Shown here in pieces: positions 9,337 to 20,529 of a stretch of 55,718 nucleotides of DNA. Origin of the DNA: Okeania sp. SIO3I5 (GTDB lineage Bacteria > Cyanobacteriota > Cyanobacteriia > Cyanobacteriales > Microcoleaceae). Every line of letters begins with the position of its first letter. Within the stretch, counting starts at the first letter, position 1. Made by a program: the position numbers and the translations under genes. Below the pieces are notes generated by a model. It ran no database searches. It saw only the letters and a program-made list of their open reading frames with translations, and had not been told where the DNA came from. The stretch covers positions 1 to 55,718 of the forward strand of contig NZ_JAAHHT010000043.1 in the NCBI RefSeq assembly GCF_010672085.1. The letters run 5' to 3'.

Positions 9337-10623
9337 ATGATTAACGAAATATTTATGCCCGCCCTTAGTTCTACTATGACAGAGGGTAAAATCGTTTCTT
9401 GGCAAAAATCCTCCGGTGATTGGGTGGAAAAAGGCGAAACAGTCCTAGTGGTTGAATCAGACAAAGCAGATATGGATGTAGAATCCTTCTATTCTGGATA
9501 TTTGGCCACGATTCTTGTAGAAGCAGGAGATGTCGCTCCAGTTGGGTCTACTATTGGTTTGTTGGCCGAAACAGAGGCAGAAATTGAGCAGGCAAAACAG
9601 CAAGGTGGAACTACAGCAAAGAAAGAACCTGCTGCTGCTTCTAGTTCGGCAACTGCTGTTGCTACAGCTCCCATTTCTACCACCACAGAAATCCAAGATA
9701 ATGGCAGTCGTCGTAATGGACGGATTATTGCTTCCCCTCGTGCCAAAAAACTGGCCAAAGACTTGAAAGTAAATTTGAGTACCCTCAAAGGTACTGGTCC
9801 TCACGGTCGTATTGTGGCCGAGGATGTGGAAACAGCAGCAGGTCGTACTCCAGCGACCGTAGCTGCACCAGTGAAGACCCCTACTCCTACTGCTCCGCAA
9901 CCATCTATTCCTGCTCCACCACCACCTGCACCTCCTGCTCCAGTCACTCCTGGGCAAGTTGTGCCGATGAATACTCTGCAAAATGCAGTGGTGCGGAATA
10001 TGATGGTCAGTTTATCTGTGCCTACTTTCCATGTTAGTTACACGATCGCCACCGATAATTTAGATGGGTTGTACAAACAGATTAAGTCTAAGGGTGTGAC
10101 TATGAGTGCTATTTTGGCAAAAGCAGTCGCAATGACTTTACAAAAACATCCTTTGCTCAATGCTGCTTATGTGGAGCAAGGTATTCAGTATCCTTCTGGG
10201 ATTAATATTGCAGTGGCGGTGGCAATGCCAGATGGTGGTTTGATTACACCAGTATTGCAAAATGCTGACAAGATGGATATTTATTCTTTGTCTCGCACTT
10301 GGAAAGGTTTGGTAGATAGGGCGCGGGCAAAACAGTTGCAACCGGATGAATACAGCACTGGAACTTTTACTATTTCTAATTTAGGAATGTTTGGGGTAAA
10401 TACGTTTGATGCTATTTTACCACCTGGTCAAGGTTCGATTTTAGCGATCGGCGCATCTCAACCTCAAGTCGTGGCAACTAATGATGGTATGATCGGGATT
10501 AAGCGACAAATGCAAGTGAATATTACTTGCGATCATCGGATTATTTATGGTGCTGATGCTGCTGCTTTCTTACAAGATTTGGCAAAGTTGATTGAAACTA
10601 ACTCACAGTCTTTGACTATGTAA
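9337..10623 (+). CDS. pdhC: Dihydrolipoamide acetyltransferase (pyruvate dehydrogenase E2)
   Basis: 428 aa. It would transfer acetyl groups from the lipoyl arm to CoA in the pyruvate dehydrogenase complex. N-terminal lipoyl domain with the modified lysine in VESDKADMD (K43). Ala/Pro-rich linkers. A peripheral subunit-binding domain near residues 128-165 (SPRAKKLAKDL...GPHGRIVAEDV). C-terminal catalytic domain with CDHRIIYGADAAAFLQDL near residue 398 holding the His of the CoA-dependent acyltransferase site. One lipoyl domain only, as usual in cyanobacteria. The ATG is preceded by GGAAAACTAAC. Partner E1 and E3 genes are not in the window. Confidence 0.93.
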   Translation: MINEIFMPALSSTMTEGKIVSWQKSSGDWVEKGETVLVVESDKADMDVESFYSGYLATILVEAGDVAPVGSTIGLLAETEAEIEQAKQQGGTTAKKEPAAASSSATAVATAPISTTTEIQDNGSRRNGRIIASPRAKKLAKDLKVNLSTLKGTGPHGRIVAEDVETAAGRTPATVAAPVKTPTPTAPQPSIPAPPPPAPPAPVTPGQVVPMNTLQNAVVRNMMVSLSVPTFHVSYTIATDNLDGLYKQIKSKGVTMSAILAKAVAMTLQKHPLLNAAYVEQGIQYPSGINIAVAVAMPDGGLITPVLQNADKMDIYSLSRTWKGLVDRARAKQLQPDEYSTGTFTISNLGMFGVNTFDAILPPGQGSILAIGASQPQVVATNDGMIGIKRQMQVNITCDHRIIYGADAAAFLQDLAKLIETNSQSLTM

Positions 10624-10712
10624 TTTCAGTTATCAGTTATCAGAGGTACACCCACGCGAGCAAGATGCTCGCACTGGGTTGATTCTTGTTATCCCCTTTG
10701 ATTTTCAGATTG

Positions 10713-10800
10713 ACAGGACTGACGCAGAACCACCATATCTATGTAGTGGCGATTCGCGAATCGCCACTACATATGGTGTCTTATTTTGCGTAAGTCCTGT
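10713..10800. mobile_element. Miniature element family B, copy 1
   Basis: Bounded by ACAGGACT(G/T)ACGCA and its inverse TGCGTAAGTCCTGT, with an internal perfect palindrome around GGCGATTCGCGAATCGCC. It would fold into a long hairpin. Other copies at 12491-12582, 41415-41506 and 45591-45686. No coding capacity, so non-autonomous. Confidence 0.8.
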
Positions 10801-10848
10801 ATAAATGACCATATTAAATCTGTTTTTGAGCAGTTACAACCAGGGTGA

Positions 10849-11013
10849 CTACCTTTAATCGATATCTGTAAAAGGCATTTTGCAGAAATTAATTGTGTAA
10901 TTTATGTCAAAGGTGACGAAAGACCTGCAATTCATTTTGATAAAGATATTGTTGATAAAGCTGCTACACTAAATGCAGAAATTGATGTAGATTTATACTT
11001 TTTACCAAAATAA
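10849..11013 (+). pseudogene. 3' remnant of a DUF4279-like gene
   Basis: An open stretch without a start codon, ending at TAA. It reads about 54 residues resembling the end of DUF4279 proteins (KGDERPAIHFDKDIVDK, LNAEIDVDLYF). The upstream part is missing, replaced by the miniature element at 10713-10800 and unrelated sequence. Too short for an ATG-initiated domain; called a decayed fragment. Confidence 0.5.
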
Positions 11014-11037
11014 TTAATATCAGGAAAAAAAACAATT

Positions 11038-12033
11038 ATGAAAGCAGTTTTAATGACATCACCAGGAACACCAGAAGTTTTACAAATACAGCAGGTTGCT
11101 GACCCTATAATTGAAAATAATCGAGAAATATTAGTCCGTTTGAAAGCTGCTGGGGTAAATCCTATTGATACAAAATTACGAACTCGTGGCACTTTTTACC
11201 CAGATAAAATGCCAGCTATTTTAGGATGTGATGGAGCGGGTATTGTGGAAGCTATTGGCAAAAATGTAGAAAAGTTTCAAGTGGGAGATGAAGTTTATTT
11301 TTGTAATAGTGGTATCGGAGCTACTCCTGGAAATTATGCAGAATTAGCCGTTGTTGATGAAAGATTTGTAGCCCAAAAACCGAGTTCTTTAAGCTTTGTT
11401 GAAGCTGCTGCTGCACCGTTAGTTTTAATTACTGCTTGGGAATCTTTGTACGATCGCGGAAAGTTACAACCTGGTAGAAAGGTTTTGATTCATGGTGGTG
11501 CTGGTGGTGTTGGTCATATAGCTATACAATTGGCAAAGTTACAAGGTGCTGAGGTTGCTACTACTATTAGTTCGGAAGAAAAAGCCGATTTTGTTAAAAG
11601 TTTGGGAACAGATTTAGCAATTTTTAAACATGAAGATTTTGTGGAAGCTATTTTAGATTGGACGAATGGAGAAGGGGTAGATTTAGCTTTTGATACTGTT
11701 GGTGGTAAGGTTTTTTATGACACTATTCCGGCAGTGAAAGTTTACGGTGATTTAGTAACAATTTTAGAGCCAAATTATAGCTTGGGAAATTTGAAAATTG
11801 CTAGGCAAAGAAATCTGCGAATAGGGTTGGAATTAATGTTAACTCCAATGATGAAAGGATTGATGGAAGCTCAAGAAGACCAAGCTAAAATTTTGCAGCA
11901 ATGTGGGCGGTTATTTGACCAAGAAAAACTTAAGATTTATGTGAATAGAACTTTTGCTTTAGATGATGCTATAGAAGCGCATCGAATTTTAGAAGCAGGT
12001 TCTATGGTTGGTAAGATTGTTTTGACTATTTAA
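11038..12033 (+). CDS. Quinone oxidoreductase-like NADPH-dependent MDR protein
   Basis: A 331-aa zinc-independent medium-chain dehydrogenase/reductase. N-terminal GroES-like domain (AAGVNPIDTKLRTRG, GCDGAGIVEAIG, VGDEVYF). Rossmann domain with HGGAGGVGHIAIQLAK near residue 151, typical for NADPH binding. The catalytic zinc ligands of alcohol dehydrogenases are absent, as in quinone reductases. Ends at KIVLTI, the normal length. AGGAAAAAAAACA precedes the ATG. Likely soluble, reducing quinones or enones; substrate not predictable. Stands alone, 24 bp after the DUF4279 remnant. Confidence 0.88.
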   Translation: MKAVLMTSPGTPEVLQIQQVADPIIENNREILVRLKAAGVNPIDTKLRTRGTFYPDKMPAILGCDGAGIVEAIGKNVEKFQVGDEVYFCNSGIGATPGNYAELAVVDERFVAQKPSSLSFVEAAAAPLVLITAWESLYDRGKLQPGRKVLIHGGAGGVGHIAIQLAKLQGAEVATTISSEEKADFVKSLGTDLAIFKHEDFVEAILDWTNGEGVDLAFDTVGGKVFYDTIPAVKVYGDLVTILEPNYSLGNLKIARQRNLRIGLELMLTPMMKGLMEAQEDQAKILQQCGRLFDQEKLKIYVNRTFALDDAIEAHRILEAGSMVGKIVLTI

Positions 12034-12139
12034 TTTGTAAGCATTCAGCTATCAGCTCAAGTATTTTAATACTGCTGATTATTATTCATAACATTCTTTT
12101 TTAAAATTGGTATGATATCAAATCCGTTAGTATTAGTAA

Positions 12140-12285
12140 AATTTCTGCCCGTAGGGGTTTGGTCTCCAAACCCAATCCCTAGGAGTGAATTTCTGCCTCG
12201 TAGGGGTTTGGTCTCCAAACCCAAACCCTAGGAGTGAATTTCTGCCTCGTAGGGGTTTGGTCTCCAAACCCAATCCCTAGTGTAG
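12140..12285. repeat. Three tandem 49-bp repeats
   Basis: Three consecutive units of about 49 bp, each with GTAGGGGTTTGGTCTCC followed by AAACCCAATCCCTAG. Each unit contains a self-complementary GGGTTTGG/CCAAACCC pair and could form a hairpin. Non-coding. Confidence 0.85.
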
Positions 12286-12298
12286 GATGGCAGAAATA

Positions 12299-12799
12299 AT
12301 ATCATGTCCAGTAGCATCGTTTGTGTATAAAATTAAATCATAATAGGAAAAAACCCTTCTGCACTCTGACTTCTACTCTCTGCCTTCCTTCCACGAAAGT
12401 ATAAGTATTCAAGCGGACATTATATAACTGATCAGTTACAAAATCCTAAAATCCTTATACCATTTCGACCTGATGTTGCGCTTAATATAAACAGGACTTA
12501 CGCAAAATACGAAATTAGACGCCACCTGTAGGGGCGAATGGCATTCGCCCTTACTATATATAGTGGTTCTGCGTAAGTCCTGATAAAGATAATAGCTATC
12601 AGTAAAATTCAGGTTTTGGTAAGAATTATTAAGCGCATTGTTACAGAGAAATGGTATTATATCATGTCCGGTTGAATAGTTATAAATAAAAATGGAGGAG
12701 TCAGGAGACAGGAGACAGGAGATAGGAGGGAATAAGAGGAAGTTTTAAGGTATAAAGAGGAGCAAGTTTTTTTATCACGCTCTTATCCGGACATGATAT
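12299..12799. mobile_element. Cluster of miniature elements (families A and B)
   Basis: Three elements in one spacer. A divergent family A copy at 12299-12425 has ends ATATCATGTCC and GGACATTATAT. A family B copy at 12491-12582 has ACAGGACTTACGCA and TGCGTAAGTCCTG. A well-preserved family A copy at 12659-12799 has ends ATATCATGTCCGG and CCGGACATGATAT, with AGGAGTCAGGAGACAGG repeats inside. No gene is seen between 12034 and 13022. Confidence 0.75.
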
Positions 12800-13022
12800 T
12801 ACTAACCAATAATGCATGAATTTTGAATTTTGAATTTTGACTTCCGCGTAGCGGCACTAGGAGTGAGTTTCTGCCTCTTTTAGAACCTCCCAACTTACTG
12901 AGCAAGAGGATTTGATATTAGCTATAGACATGAAAAAGAATGTAGGGATATTCCATGAAACATCCCTACAGAGGTGTGAGAAAAGGTTTATTTACTTTCT
13001 GGATATGTCTATTAACCATGAA

Positions 13023-13718
13023 TTAATATCTAGGAATAACTGAAGTTAGTAGCCAATATAATTTATGCTTAAAAGTTTTTTTGGGTACATTTGTTTTAAC
13101 CGTAGTCGGTTGTTTCATTACTTGTAATAACGAACTTAAAGCATAATTTTCAGATGAGTTGACTTGCTGATCAAAAAGAGCAATATTAATCGCCAAAGGT
13201 AGAGCAATAGCAGCTACATCTGGCTCTAATTCTTCAACTAATAAATCAATACATTGAGGAACTCTAACTGCAGAACGAATTCCTTGCAATATCTCTTCAT
13301 GTAATCCTAATTGTTGCAAATTAGGATATATTTCTTCCCATTTAACTTCCCGATCTGGGTCTCCTGCTTGAATAACATAAGCTATCAACCTTTGCAATTT
13401 TCCTTGTTGCTTGGTTGTCATGTTTTCGATAGGTTCAGTTGTAGTTAATTCTTGGGAATTATTTTGATTTTCTTCTTGCTTTACACCATCAACAATTTTT
13501 TGCCAATCTTGAGTATCGCAAGATTCTGGTTTTTCTACAGTTAAGGAAATAGTTATTTTTTTATCTAGACCAGCGTCAAGTTCAGTTACTTCTGCTTTTA
13601 CTCCCAAAAAACCTAGCCATTTAGCAATAGTATGAATTAATGTTAGACGGGTTGAGTGGCAGTTTGCTAATAACCGAACTTGGGTCCGAACCATGGGACG
13701 AACTATTTGTGTCAGCAT
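13023..13718 (-). CDS. Conserved cyanobacterial hypothetical protein, TerB-like second half
   Basis: 231 aa. The N-terminal 60 residues form a small basic alpha/beta segment (QVRLLANCHSTRLTLIHTIAKWL...AEVTELD). A polar linker follows. Residues about 105-205 form an all-helical region (LQRLIAYVIQAGD...IYPNLQQLGLHEEILQGIRSAV...IALPLAINIALFDQQVNSSE). Its acidic helix pattern resembles TerB-like domains, but this is by eye only. No signal peptide. Function unknown. Weak ribosome binding site. Confidence 0.65.
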   Translation of the reverse strand: MLTQIVRPMVRTQVRLLANCHSTRLTLIHTIAKWLGFLGVKAEVTELDAGLDKKITISLTVEKPESCDTQDWQKIVDGVKQEENQNNSQELTTTEPIENMTTKQQGKLQRLIAYVIQAGDPDREVKWEEIYPNLQQLGLHEEILQGIRSAVRVPQCIDLLVEELEPDVAAIALPLAINIALFDQQVNSSENYALSSLLQVMKQPTTVKTNVPKKTFKHKLYWLLTSVIPRY

Positions 13719-14886
<1,168 letters not shown>

Positions 14887-15267
14887 ATGGTTAGAGCTAT
14901 ATTGCTCGTTCGATGCTATCCTTTGTCTCGGTTTGAATCAGAAGGAGCTTTTAAGCGTCGGTTAGGTTTGGGCCTTGAGGAAAGGTCAAGTGGTCAAGTT
15001 GAAAGTTTTAGTAGTAGTGGTTCTTCTATTGCCAAAATTGAACTATATAATTGGAGTCGCACAACTGTGGCAAAGAAAAGATTGATCTCTCAAGTTGGCC
15101 TAGAAGTGCAGGCCAAATTTGAGGAACATAAGGCCAAGTTGAATAGTCAGTCTCAAGGCCAAGAAAAAGAACAAACTGGAAAGTTTACTAACTTAGTCCA
15201 CAACCGGACAGTGGCCTTTGCTTTGAGGAGATTATTTCCTTTGTTAAAAAAAACTTGTGTTGATTAA
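14887..15267 (+). CDS. Hypothetical protein (uncertain)
   Basis: A 126-codon ORF with reasonable amino-acid composition in its C-terminal half (KKRLISQVGLEVQAKFEEHK...FALRRLFPLLKKT) but a Ser-rich, low-complexity N-terminal half and no ribosome binding site. No family recognised. It could be the tail of a broken gene whose upstream part decayed. Confidence 0.3.
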   Translation: MVRAILLVRCYPLSRFESEGAFKRRLGLGLEERSSGQVESFSSSGSSIAKIELYNWSRTTVAKKRLISQVGLEVQAKFEEHKAKLNSQSQGQEKEQTGKFTNLVHNRTVAFALRRLFPLLKKTCVD

Positions 15268-15324
15268 AAAACTAATTTAATTTAGTAAAGTAATATAGTT
15301 CAATTGATCGGAAGGTAGTAGGTT

Positions 15325-15455
15325 ATATCATGTCCGCTTGAATACTTAAATACTTTGCTGGAAGGAAGGCAGAGGGCAGAAGGTACTTATGCTGAAGGGT
15401 TTATTCTAGTTATGACTTAATTCTATACACGCTCCGATGCTACCAGACATGATAT
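15325..15455. mobile_element. Miniature element family A
   Basis: Ends ATATCATGTCCGCTTG and AGACATGATAT, with a GGAAGGCAGAGGGCAGAAGG interior. A more diverged member of the family seen at 12659, 13879, 14330 and 55633. Confidence 0.7.
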
Positions 15456-15587
15456 TATAATTGGAAACAAGAAATAAAATTAGGTAAAAAGAACAATCAA
15501 CAATTTGTAAGTATAAATACTAAAATTTGTATAATGCTAATTTTGTAAAAAATTGTTCCTTAGATAGAAATTGCTAAAATTTTAACA

Positions 15588-15986
15588 ATGTCGAAAAAAC
15601 TTAAGTTAATGGTTGTTGATGATGAACCTAATAATTTAGATTTACTCTATCGGACTTTTAGACGTCAATTTCAAGTGTTTAGGGCAGAAAATGCTAGTTT
15701 AGCTATGGAAATTCTCGAATCTGAAGGGGAAATGGCTATAATTATTTCTGACCAAAGTATGCCAGATATGACGGGTATTCAATTTCTCAGAAAAACAAAA
15801 GATCGCTTTCCTGATACTATTCGGATTTTGTTAAGTGGTTATGGGGAAGAACAAATAAATTCTGAAGTTGATCAGATACAACAAGCTGATATTTTTAAAT
15901 GTGTAACTAAGCCTTGTTCTCCTCAAGAACTGAAGGATGTGCTTCAAGAATCTCTGGAAGTATATAAAAGTAAGAAAGGTTTATAA
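15588..15986 (+). CDS. Single-domain response regulator (receiver only)
   Basis: 132 aa, one CheY-like receiver domain and nothing else. Acidic pair D11-D12, phospho-acceptor D55 in ISDQSMPDMTG, switch Ser83 in LLSGYGE and Lys108 in VTKPC are all in place. The DQxMPxMxG/LSGY pattern is that of receivers linked to RpfG-like or DivK-type relays. No output domain and no adjacent histidine kinase; it would be phosphorylated by a kinase encoded elsewhere. No strong ribosome binding site. Confidence 0.9.
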   Translation: MSKKLKLMVVDDEPNNLDLLYRTFRRQFQVFRAENASLAMEILESEGEMAIIISDQSMPDMTGIQFLRKTKDRFPDTIRILLSGYGEEQINSEVDQIQQADIFKCVTKPCSPQELKDVLQESLEVYKSKKGL

Positions 15987-17668
15987 GTAAGAATAAAATA
16001 ACTAAAATTTTTCAATATATCTAAGCAATATAATGACTAAAATTTTTTGATTTTACTGGATAAATTTTTAGTCTGTTCTAGTGGTGTATGATATTAATTG
16101 AGATATAGTATTTTTTGTTCTTCCCTCTTCTCACTAATTGTAAGTATTCATTTATTAGCGGTCAATATTTCTATTTGTCATGCTGCGCAAACAGCTTTTT
16201 TTTTGTGAATTAATTGAGACACATTTTTGAGATAAAGCTAATTATCAAAAATTCTGGGTAGTGGTTTACAAGTAGCGATATTTAGAAGATAAGTCAACTA
16301 TGTAAGTAAAGAGTATTATTTTCAAACAATGTATGTGGGTGCTTTTTTGTTCTCTATTCTCTTCTTCCAGTCTAAATTATTACTTTTTCTCGACTACTAA
16401 ATGTTGCTATATTTGAGAGGTTTATGAGTTCTGAAAATCAAGGTTATAAGTGTAGCAGAACTTTTTTAAAAAAAGATACTTATGAATAAGTAGGTGAGCA
16501 TAAATAAACGCAACAAGCTGAGGGCGAGTTTAATGCACTACATTGGAAATATCCAGACTTTCTTATAACCTGCCGCTACATTTTTTTTTACATTTAATTA
16601 GACCTACCTACTTATCGCAAATCTCATTTATCGCAAGCTATTCAATAATTAATAATTAATAATTAATAAGTAATAATTAATAATTAATAATTACTTATTC
16701 TGTAATAGAAGGATTGCTTAAAAGGAATTTTTTCTCCTTGAAAGGAGAGGGTTTCAACCTTTATTTGGCGGTAACCAAATATAGCATTACTATTTAGAAA
16801 TGGTATTAATAAGGAGAATTAAAAGACTTTACACGACTATTTTTCTTTGACTAAAAAGGGATATTAAATCTAAAAAATGATATTTAAGCTATTTTTTATA
16901 AATCTGTTTTCCTATACTTAGTTAATCTGATGCCTCCTCTACCCGACTCCTAAGCAGTAAACATTTATTAAACTGGTATAAGAGACTGAATGTATCAGGA
17001 AATATAAAAAGGAGATAGGGAACAGGGAACACTTAACTCTTAACTGGGAATAGGGAATAGGGAATAGGGAATAGGGAGGAAGAAATCAATACAAGTATTG
17101 AAGAGTTAAAATCAAGGGAATATATATACCTTTCCACCTCTTAATCTACCAAATTTGAATCTCTTGAAGTACCTTTGACTTTGAGATTTTAGTCACTCAA
17201 CAACTCTCTTAAGACTTATTTTACAAACAGTTTCTAATATCAAATCCACTAACTATGATATAAAAAAATGTTTCATCTTCAGCTATTAGCAAATTTTTCT
17301 AAATTCTATCCCCTCCTGACTCTTGACTCTTGACTTCTAATTAACTATCTAATTATATCAATACTACTGGATTCCATATAACACTATGTTGTTGAAAAAT
17401 ATCTTACAAAACTTTCAAAATTTAGTATTGTTGCTTTTCTATAGGAGAAATAATTGTCTTGATATATTGATGATGAATTTTAAAAATTAACTATTCCCAA
17501 AAATGTCAAAATCTCAGAACTTTAACTAATATTCAAAACTAGCAAAAAATTGAGATAGAAAATCTAGTTAAAATTTGTTAAGATATATAATGCTTGAGAG
17601 TCAATATTAATAGTTTGGCCCGAAAAAAACTTAACTTGCTGTTAACCTAACTAGGAGATAAATTAGAA
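15987..17668. other. 1.7-kb gene-free spacer
   Basis: AT-rich. Contains family C repeat in reverse at about 16641-16794 (AATAATTAATAATT run, then TCCTTGAAAGGAGAGG) and a GGGAATAGGGAATAGG heptamer array near 17048-17077. No ORF, tRNA or rRNA detected. The last 60 bases with TAGGAGATAAATTAGAA lead into the ABC-F gene. Confidence 0.6.
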
Positions 17669-19390
17669 ATGCTGAGATTAGAACATATAAGTAAAATATA
17701 TCCTACAGGTGTTGTTCTCAAAGATGTTAACTGGGAAGTTAAACCAGGCGATCGTATTGGTTTAGTTGGTGTTAATGGAGCAGGAAAATCAACTCAATTA
17801 AAAATTATTACTGGGGAAATGGAACCTACTTCTGGAGAAGTTATTCGCCCTGCAAGTTTACACATTGCTTATCTAACTCAAGAATTTGAAGTAAATCCTA
17901 ATCGTACAGTTAGAGAGGAGTTTTGGACGGTATTTACAGAAGCTAATAAAACTCACGAATCTCTTCTACAAATACAACGAGAAATGGAAACTGCTACTCC
18001 AGAAAAATTAGATGAACTTATTCATAAATTAGACCGTTTACAACGACAATTTGAAGCTTTAAATGGTTATGGGTTAGATGCAGAAATTGAAAAAATATTG
18101 CCAGAAATGGGGTTTGAGTCTGAGGATGGCGATCGCTTAGTTAGTGCTTTTAGTGGTGGTTGGAAAATGCGGATGAGTTTAGGAAAAATTCTTTTGCAAA
18201 ATCCAGATATCTTACTCTTAGACGAACCGACTAACCATTTAGATTTAGAAACAATTGAGTGGTTAGAAAATTATTTAAGAAATTTAATAACTCCTATGGT
18301 TGTAGTTTCCCATGATCGAGAATTTCTTGACCGCCTTTGTACTCAAATTGTGGAAACGGAAAGAGGAGTTTCTACTACTTATTTAGGTAACTATTCAGCT
18401 TATTTGGAACAAAAAATTGAAAATCAAGCTGCACAACTTAGCACTTATGAACGACAACAAAAAGAAATAGAAAAGCAACAAGCTTTTGTCGAACGCTTTC
18501 GTGCTAGTGCTACTCGTAGTACCCAGGCAAAAAGCCGAGAAAAACTGTTAGAAAAAATAGAAGTTATAGAAGCTCCTACAGCAGGATTAAAAACTTTAAC
18601 TTTCCATTTTCCCCCTGCACCTCGTAGTGGTAGAGATGTAGCAATAATTAAAGATTTAGTTCATACTTATGACGATAAAATTCTCTTTTTAGGAGCAAAT
18701 TTAGAAATAGAAAGGGGAGATAGAATTGCTTTTTTAGGACCGAATGGTTGTGGGAAATCTACTTTACTGCGGATGATTATGGGATTAGAAAAACCCACGG
18801 AAGGTACAGTCGAATTAGGCAAATACAATGTTATACCTAGTTATTTTGAGCAAAACCAAGCGGAAGCTTTAGACTTAACAAAAACTGTGATGGAAACTAT
18901 CCATGATGAAGTACCTGATTGGAAAAATGAGGAAGTAAGAACTTTACTTGGTAATTTCTTGTTTAGTGGCGATACGGTATTTAAAAAAGTAGCTGCTTTG
19001 AGTGGTGGAGAAAAAGCTCGTTTAGCTTTAGCAAAAATGCTCCTAAAACCAGGAAATTTTATGTTACTAGATGAACCGACAAATCATCTAGATATTCCAG
19101 CAAAGGAAATGTTGGAATCAGCTCTACAAAATTATGATGGAACTGTAATTATTGTTTCCCACGACCGTTATTTTATCTCTCAAGTTGCTAACAAAATTGT
19201 GGAAATTCGGGATGGTGAATTTTATCCTTACTTAGGAGACTATCATTATTATCTAGATAAACTAGAGGAAGAAAAAGAGGCAGAAAGGTTAGCAAAAATA
19301 GCTGCGGAAAAAGCTGCTAAAAAAGCTGAAAAAGCAGCCAAGAAAAAACAAAAAGAAAGTCAAAAATCAAAGGTCAAGAGTAAAAAGTAA
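17669..19390 (+). CDS. ABC-F family ATPase (ribosome-associated)
   Basis: A 573-aa soluble protein with two ABC ATPase domains and no membrane segment, the hallmark of ABC-F proteins, which act at the ribosomal E site. First domain: Walker A VGVNGAGKST (about residue 34), signature FSGGWKMRMSL (about 160), Walker B ILLLDEPTNHLD (about 183). Inter-domain linker (residues about 240-300) rich in charged helices (YERQQKEIEKQQAFVERFRA), as in the P-site tRNA interaction motif. Second domain: Walker A LGPNGCGKST (about 358), LSGGEKARLAL (about 450), LLDEPTNHLD. The C-terminus is a Lys/Ala/Glu-rich tail. GGAGATAAATTAGAA before the ATG supports the start. Subfamily cannot be fixed by eye. Confidence 0.92.
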   Translation: MLRLEHISKIYPTGVVLKDVNWEVKPGDRIGLVGVNGAGKSTQLKIITGEMEPTSGEVIRPASLHIAYLTQEFEVNPNRTVREEFWTVFTEANKTHESLLQIQREMETATPEKLDELIHKLDRLQRQFEALNGYGLDAEIEKILPEMGFESEDGDRLVSAFSGGWKMRMSLGKILLQNPDILLLDEPTNHLDLETIEWLENYLRNLITPMVVVSHDREFLDRLCTQIVETERGVSTTYLGNYSAYLEQKIENQAAQLSTYERQQKEIEKQQAFVERFRASATRSTQAKSREKLLEKIEVIEAPTAGLKTLTFHFPPAPRSGRDVAIIKDLVHTYDDKILFLGANLEIERGDRIAFLGPNGCGKSTLLRMIMGLEKPTEGTVELGKYNVIPSYFEQNQAEALDLTKTVMETIHDEVPDWKNEEVRTLLGNFLFSGDTVFKKVAALSGGEKARLALAKMLLKPGNFMLLDEPTNHLDIPAKEMLESALQNYDGTVIIVSHDRYFISQVANKIVEIRDGEFYPYLGDYHYYLDKLEEEKEAERLAKIAAEKAAKKAEKAAKKKQKESQKSKVKSKK

Positions 19391-19456
19391 GAAAATTAAG
19401 AAGTATTTAACCTATTTAACCAAGGAAAGTATTTAAAATATTTAAAAGTATACAGT

Positions 19457-19833
19457 CAATAATTAATAATTAACAATTAATAATTAATAATTAATAATTA
19501 GGGCTTGCTGAAAAAGGCTTATGGGTGAGGGTAGGAGTCAGGAGACAGGAGACAGGAGACAGGAAAAGTAAGGAATGAGCGAGGAGGCAGAAGGAAGAAT
19601 TATCCCTTGATTTTTCTACCTCGCGTCAACCCTTTCATTCTAACTTTATGCAGCTCTTGCGTAGCAAAAACCTTGTACTTTTTCAATATCTAAAACGGCT
19701 AAAACCTTTATCTTTCAATGCTTTAAAATTTAATCAGCAAACCCTAATTACCTCTTCTTAAGAATAAGAAGAGCGGTTCAAAGGATTTTTTTTTCCTTGA
19801 AAGGAGAGGCTTTAAACCTTAATTTTTCGGTCA
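19457..19833. mobile_element. Family C repeat split by another miniature element (family D)
   Basis: A reversed family C copy starts with AATTAATAATTAACAATT at about 19457 and resumes at 19748 (ACCTCTTCTTAAG ... CTTAATTTTTCGGTC). The roughly 247 bases between begin TAGGGCTTGCTGAAAAA and end AATCAGCAAACCCTA. These are inverted ends flanked by AATT-type sequence on each side. So a family D element appears inserted into a family C element. The D interior holds AGGAGTCAGGAGACAGG repeats. Confidence 0.65.
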
Positions 19834-19870
19834 ATAAAGTCAAAATTTTAAAGTAAGTAGAATCTGAATT

Positions 19871-20458
19871 ATGTCTATCTTTAGTCTTTTTAAAAGCACA
19901 TTTTTACTAGGCAGTCTAATAATATTTTGGGATTATTCACAACCAATGCTTACAGTATTTAATCATCCAATTAATCTCCCCAATAATGTATTAGCAACTC
20001 AAAATTCCACACCAGTCGCAGCAGAATTACAAGAAATTTTGCCACAAATCAAAGAACAAACTCAAGTACCAATTTTACTACCTACTCAATTATTAATTAC
20101 AGGTACAGATAGAAAGATTTATGTTGAGGGTAAAGGTACAAGTAATGGTTATGAAATTACTTTGGCTTTTGAATCTAATTGTACTGGTAATGCTTGTTTA
20201 ATTGGTTATATCAGTGCCGAAAAGGGAGGTAAATCTTTAGAAGATGAATTTAGTAGAGAATTGAGTTTAGTGCAAAACATTAAAGGATATTTTAGACCTT
20301 TAACTTGTGCTGCATCTTGTGCGCCTCCAATTATTGGTTGGGAATATAAAGAAGTATTTTATCGCATGGCTTTTAAAGGTGTTGGTCAAAGTCCTGAAAT
20401 TGAAGGAGATACTTTAGCAAAAATGGCTAATTCTGCAATTGAAGCGGGGGAAAGGTAA
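19871..20458 (+). CDS. Secreted hypothetical protein
   Basis: 195 aa. An N-terminal hydrophobic segment (FLLGSLIIFWDY, residues about 12-23) suggests a signal peptide or anchor, followed by a mature domain with five Cys, several in pairs (CTGNAC, CAASC), suited to disulphides outside the cytoplasm. The mature part has alternating beta-strand pattern (KIYVEGKGTSNGYEITLAFES). Similar short exported proteins are common in cyanobacteria, but I do not recognise the family. Isolated, with repeats on both sides. Confidence 0.6.
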   Translation: MSIFSLFKSTFLLGSLIIFWDYSQPMLTVFNHPINLPNNVLATQNSTPVAAELQEILPQIKEQTQVPILLPTQLLITGTDRKIYVEGKGTSNGYEITLAFESNCTGNACLIGYISAEKGGKSLEDEFSRELSLVQNIKGYFRPLTCAASCAPPIIGWEYKEVFYRMAFKGVGQSPEIEGDTLAKMANSAIEAGER

Positions 20459-20529
20459 TACTAAGCGTGTTAACAAAGTCAGAAGTCAGAAGACGGAGTT
20501 CTATCGCGCTCGAAACTACACTATCTTTT

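Noticed and set aside
9457-9981. 174-codon minus-strand ORF in the E2 gene
   Set aside because: Low-complexity Ser/Arg/Cys product opposite the Ala/Pro linkers of the acetyltransferase; shadow ORF.
12140-12285. Possible CRISPR array
   Set aside because: Three 49-bp units without spacers; simple tandem repeat.
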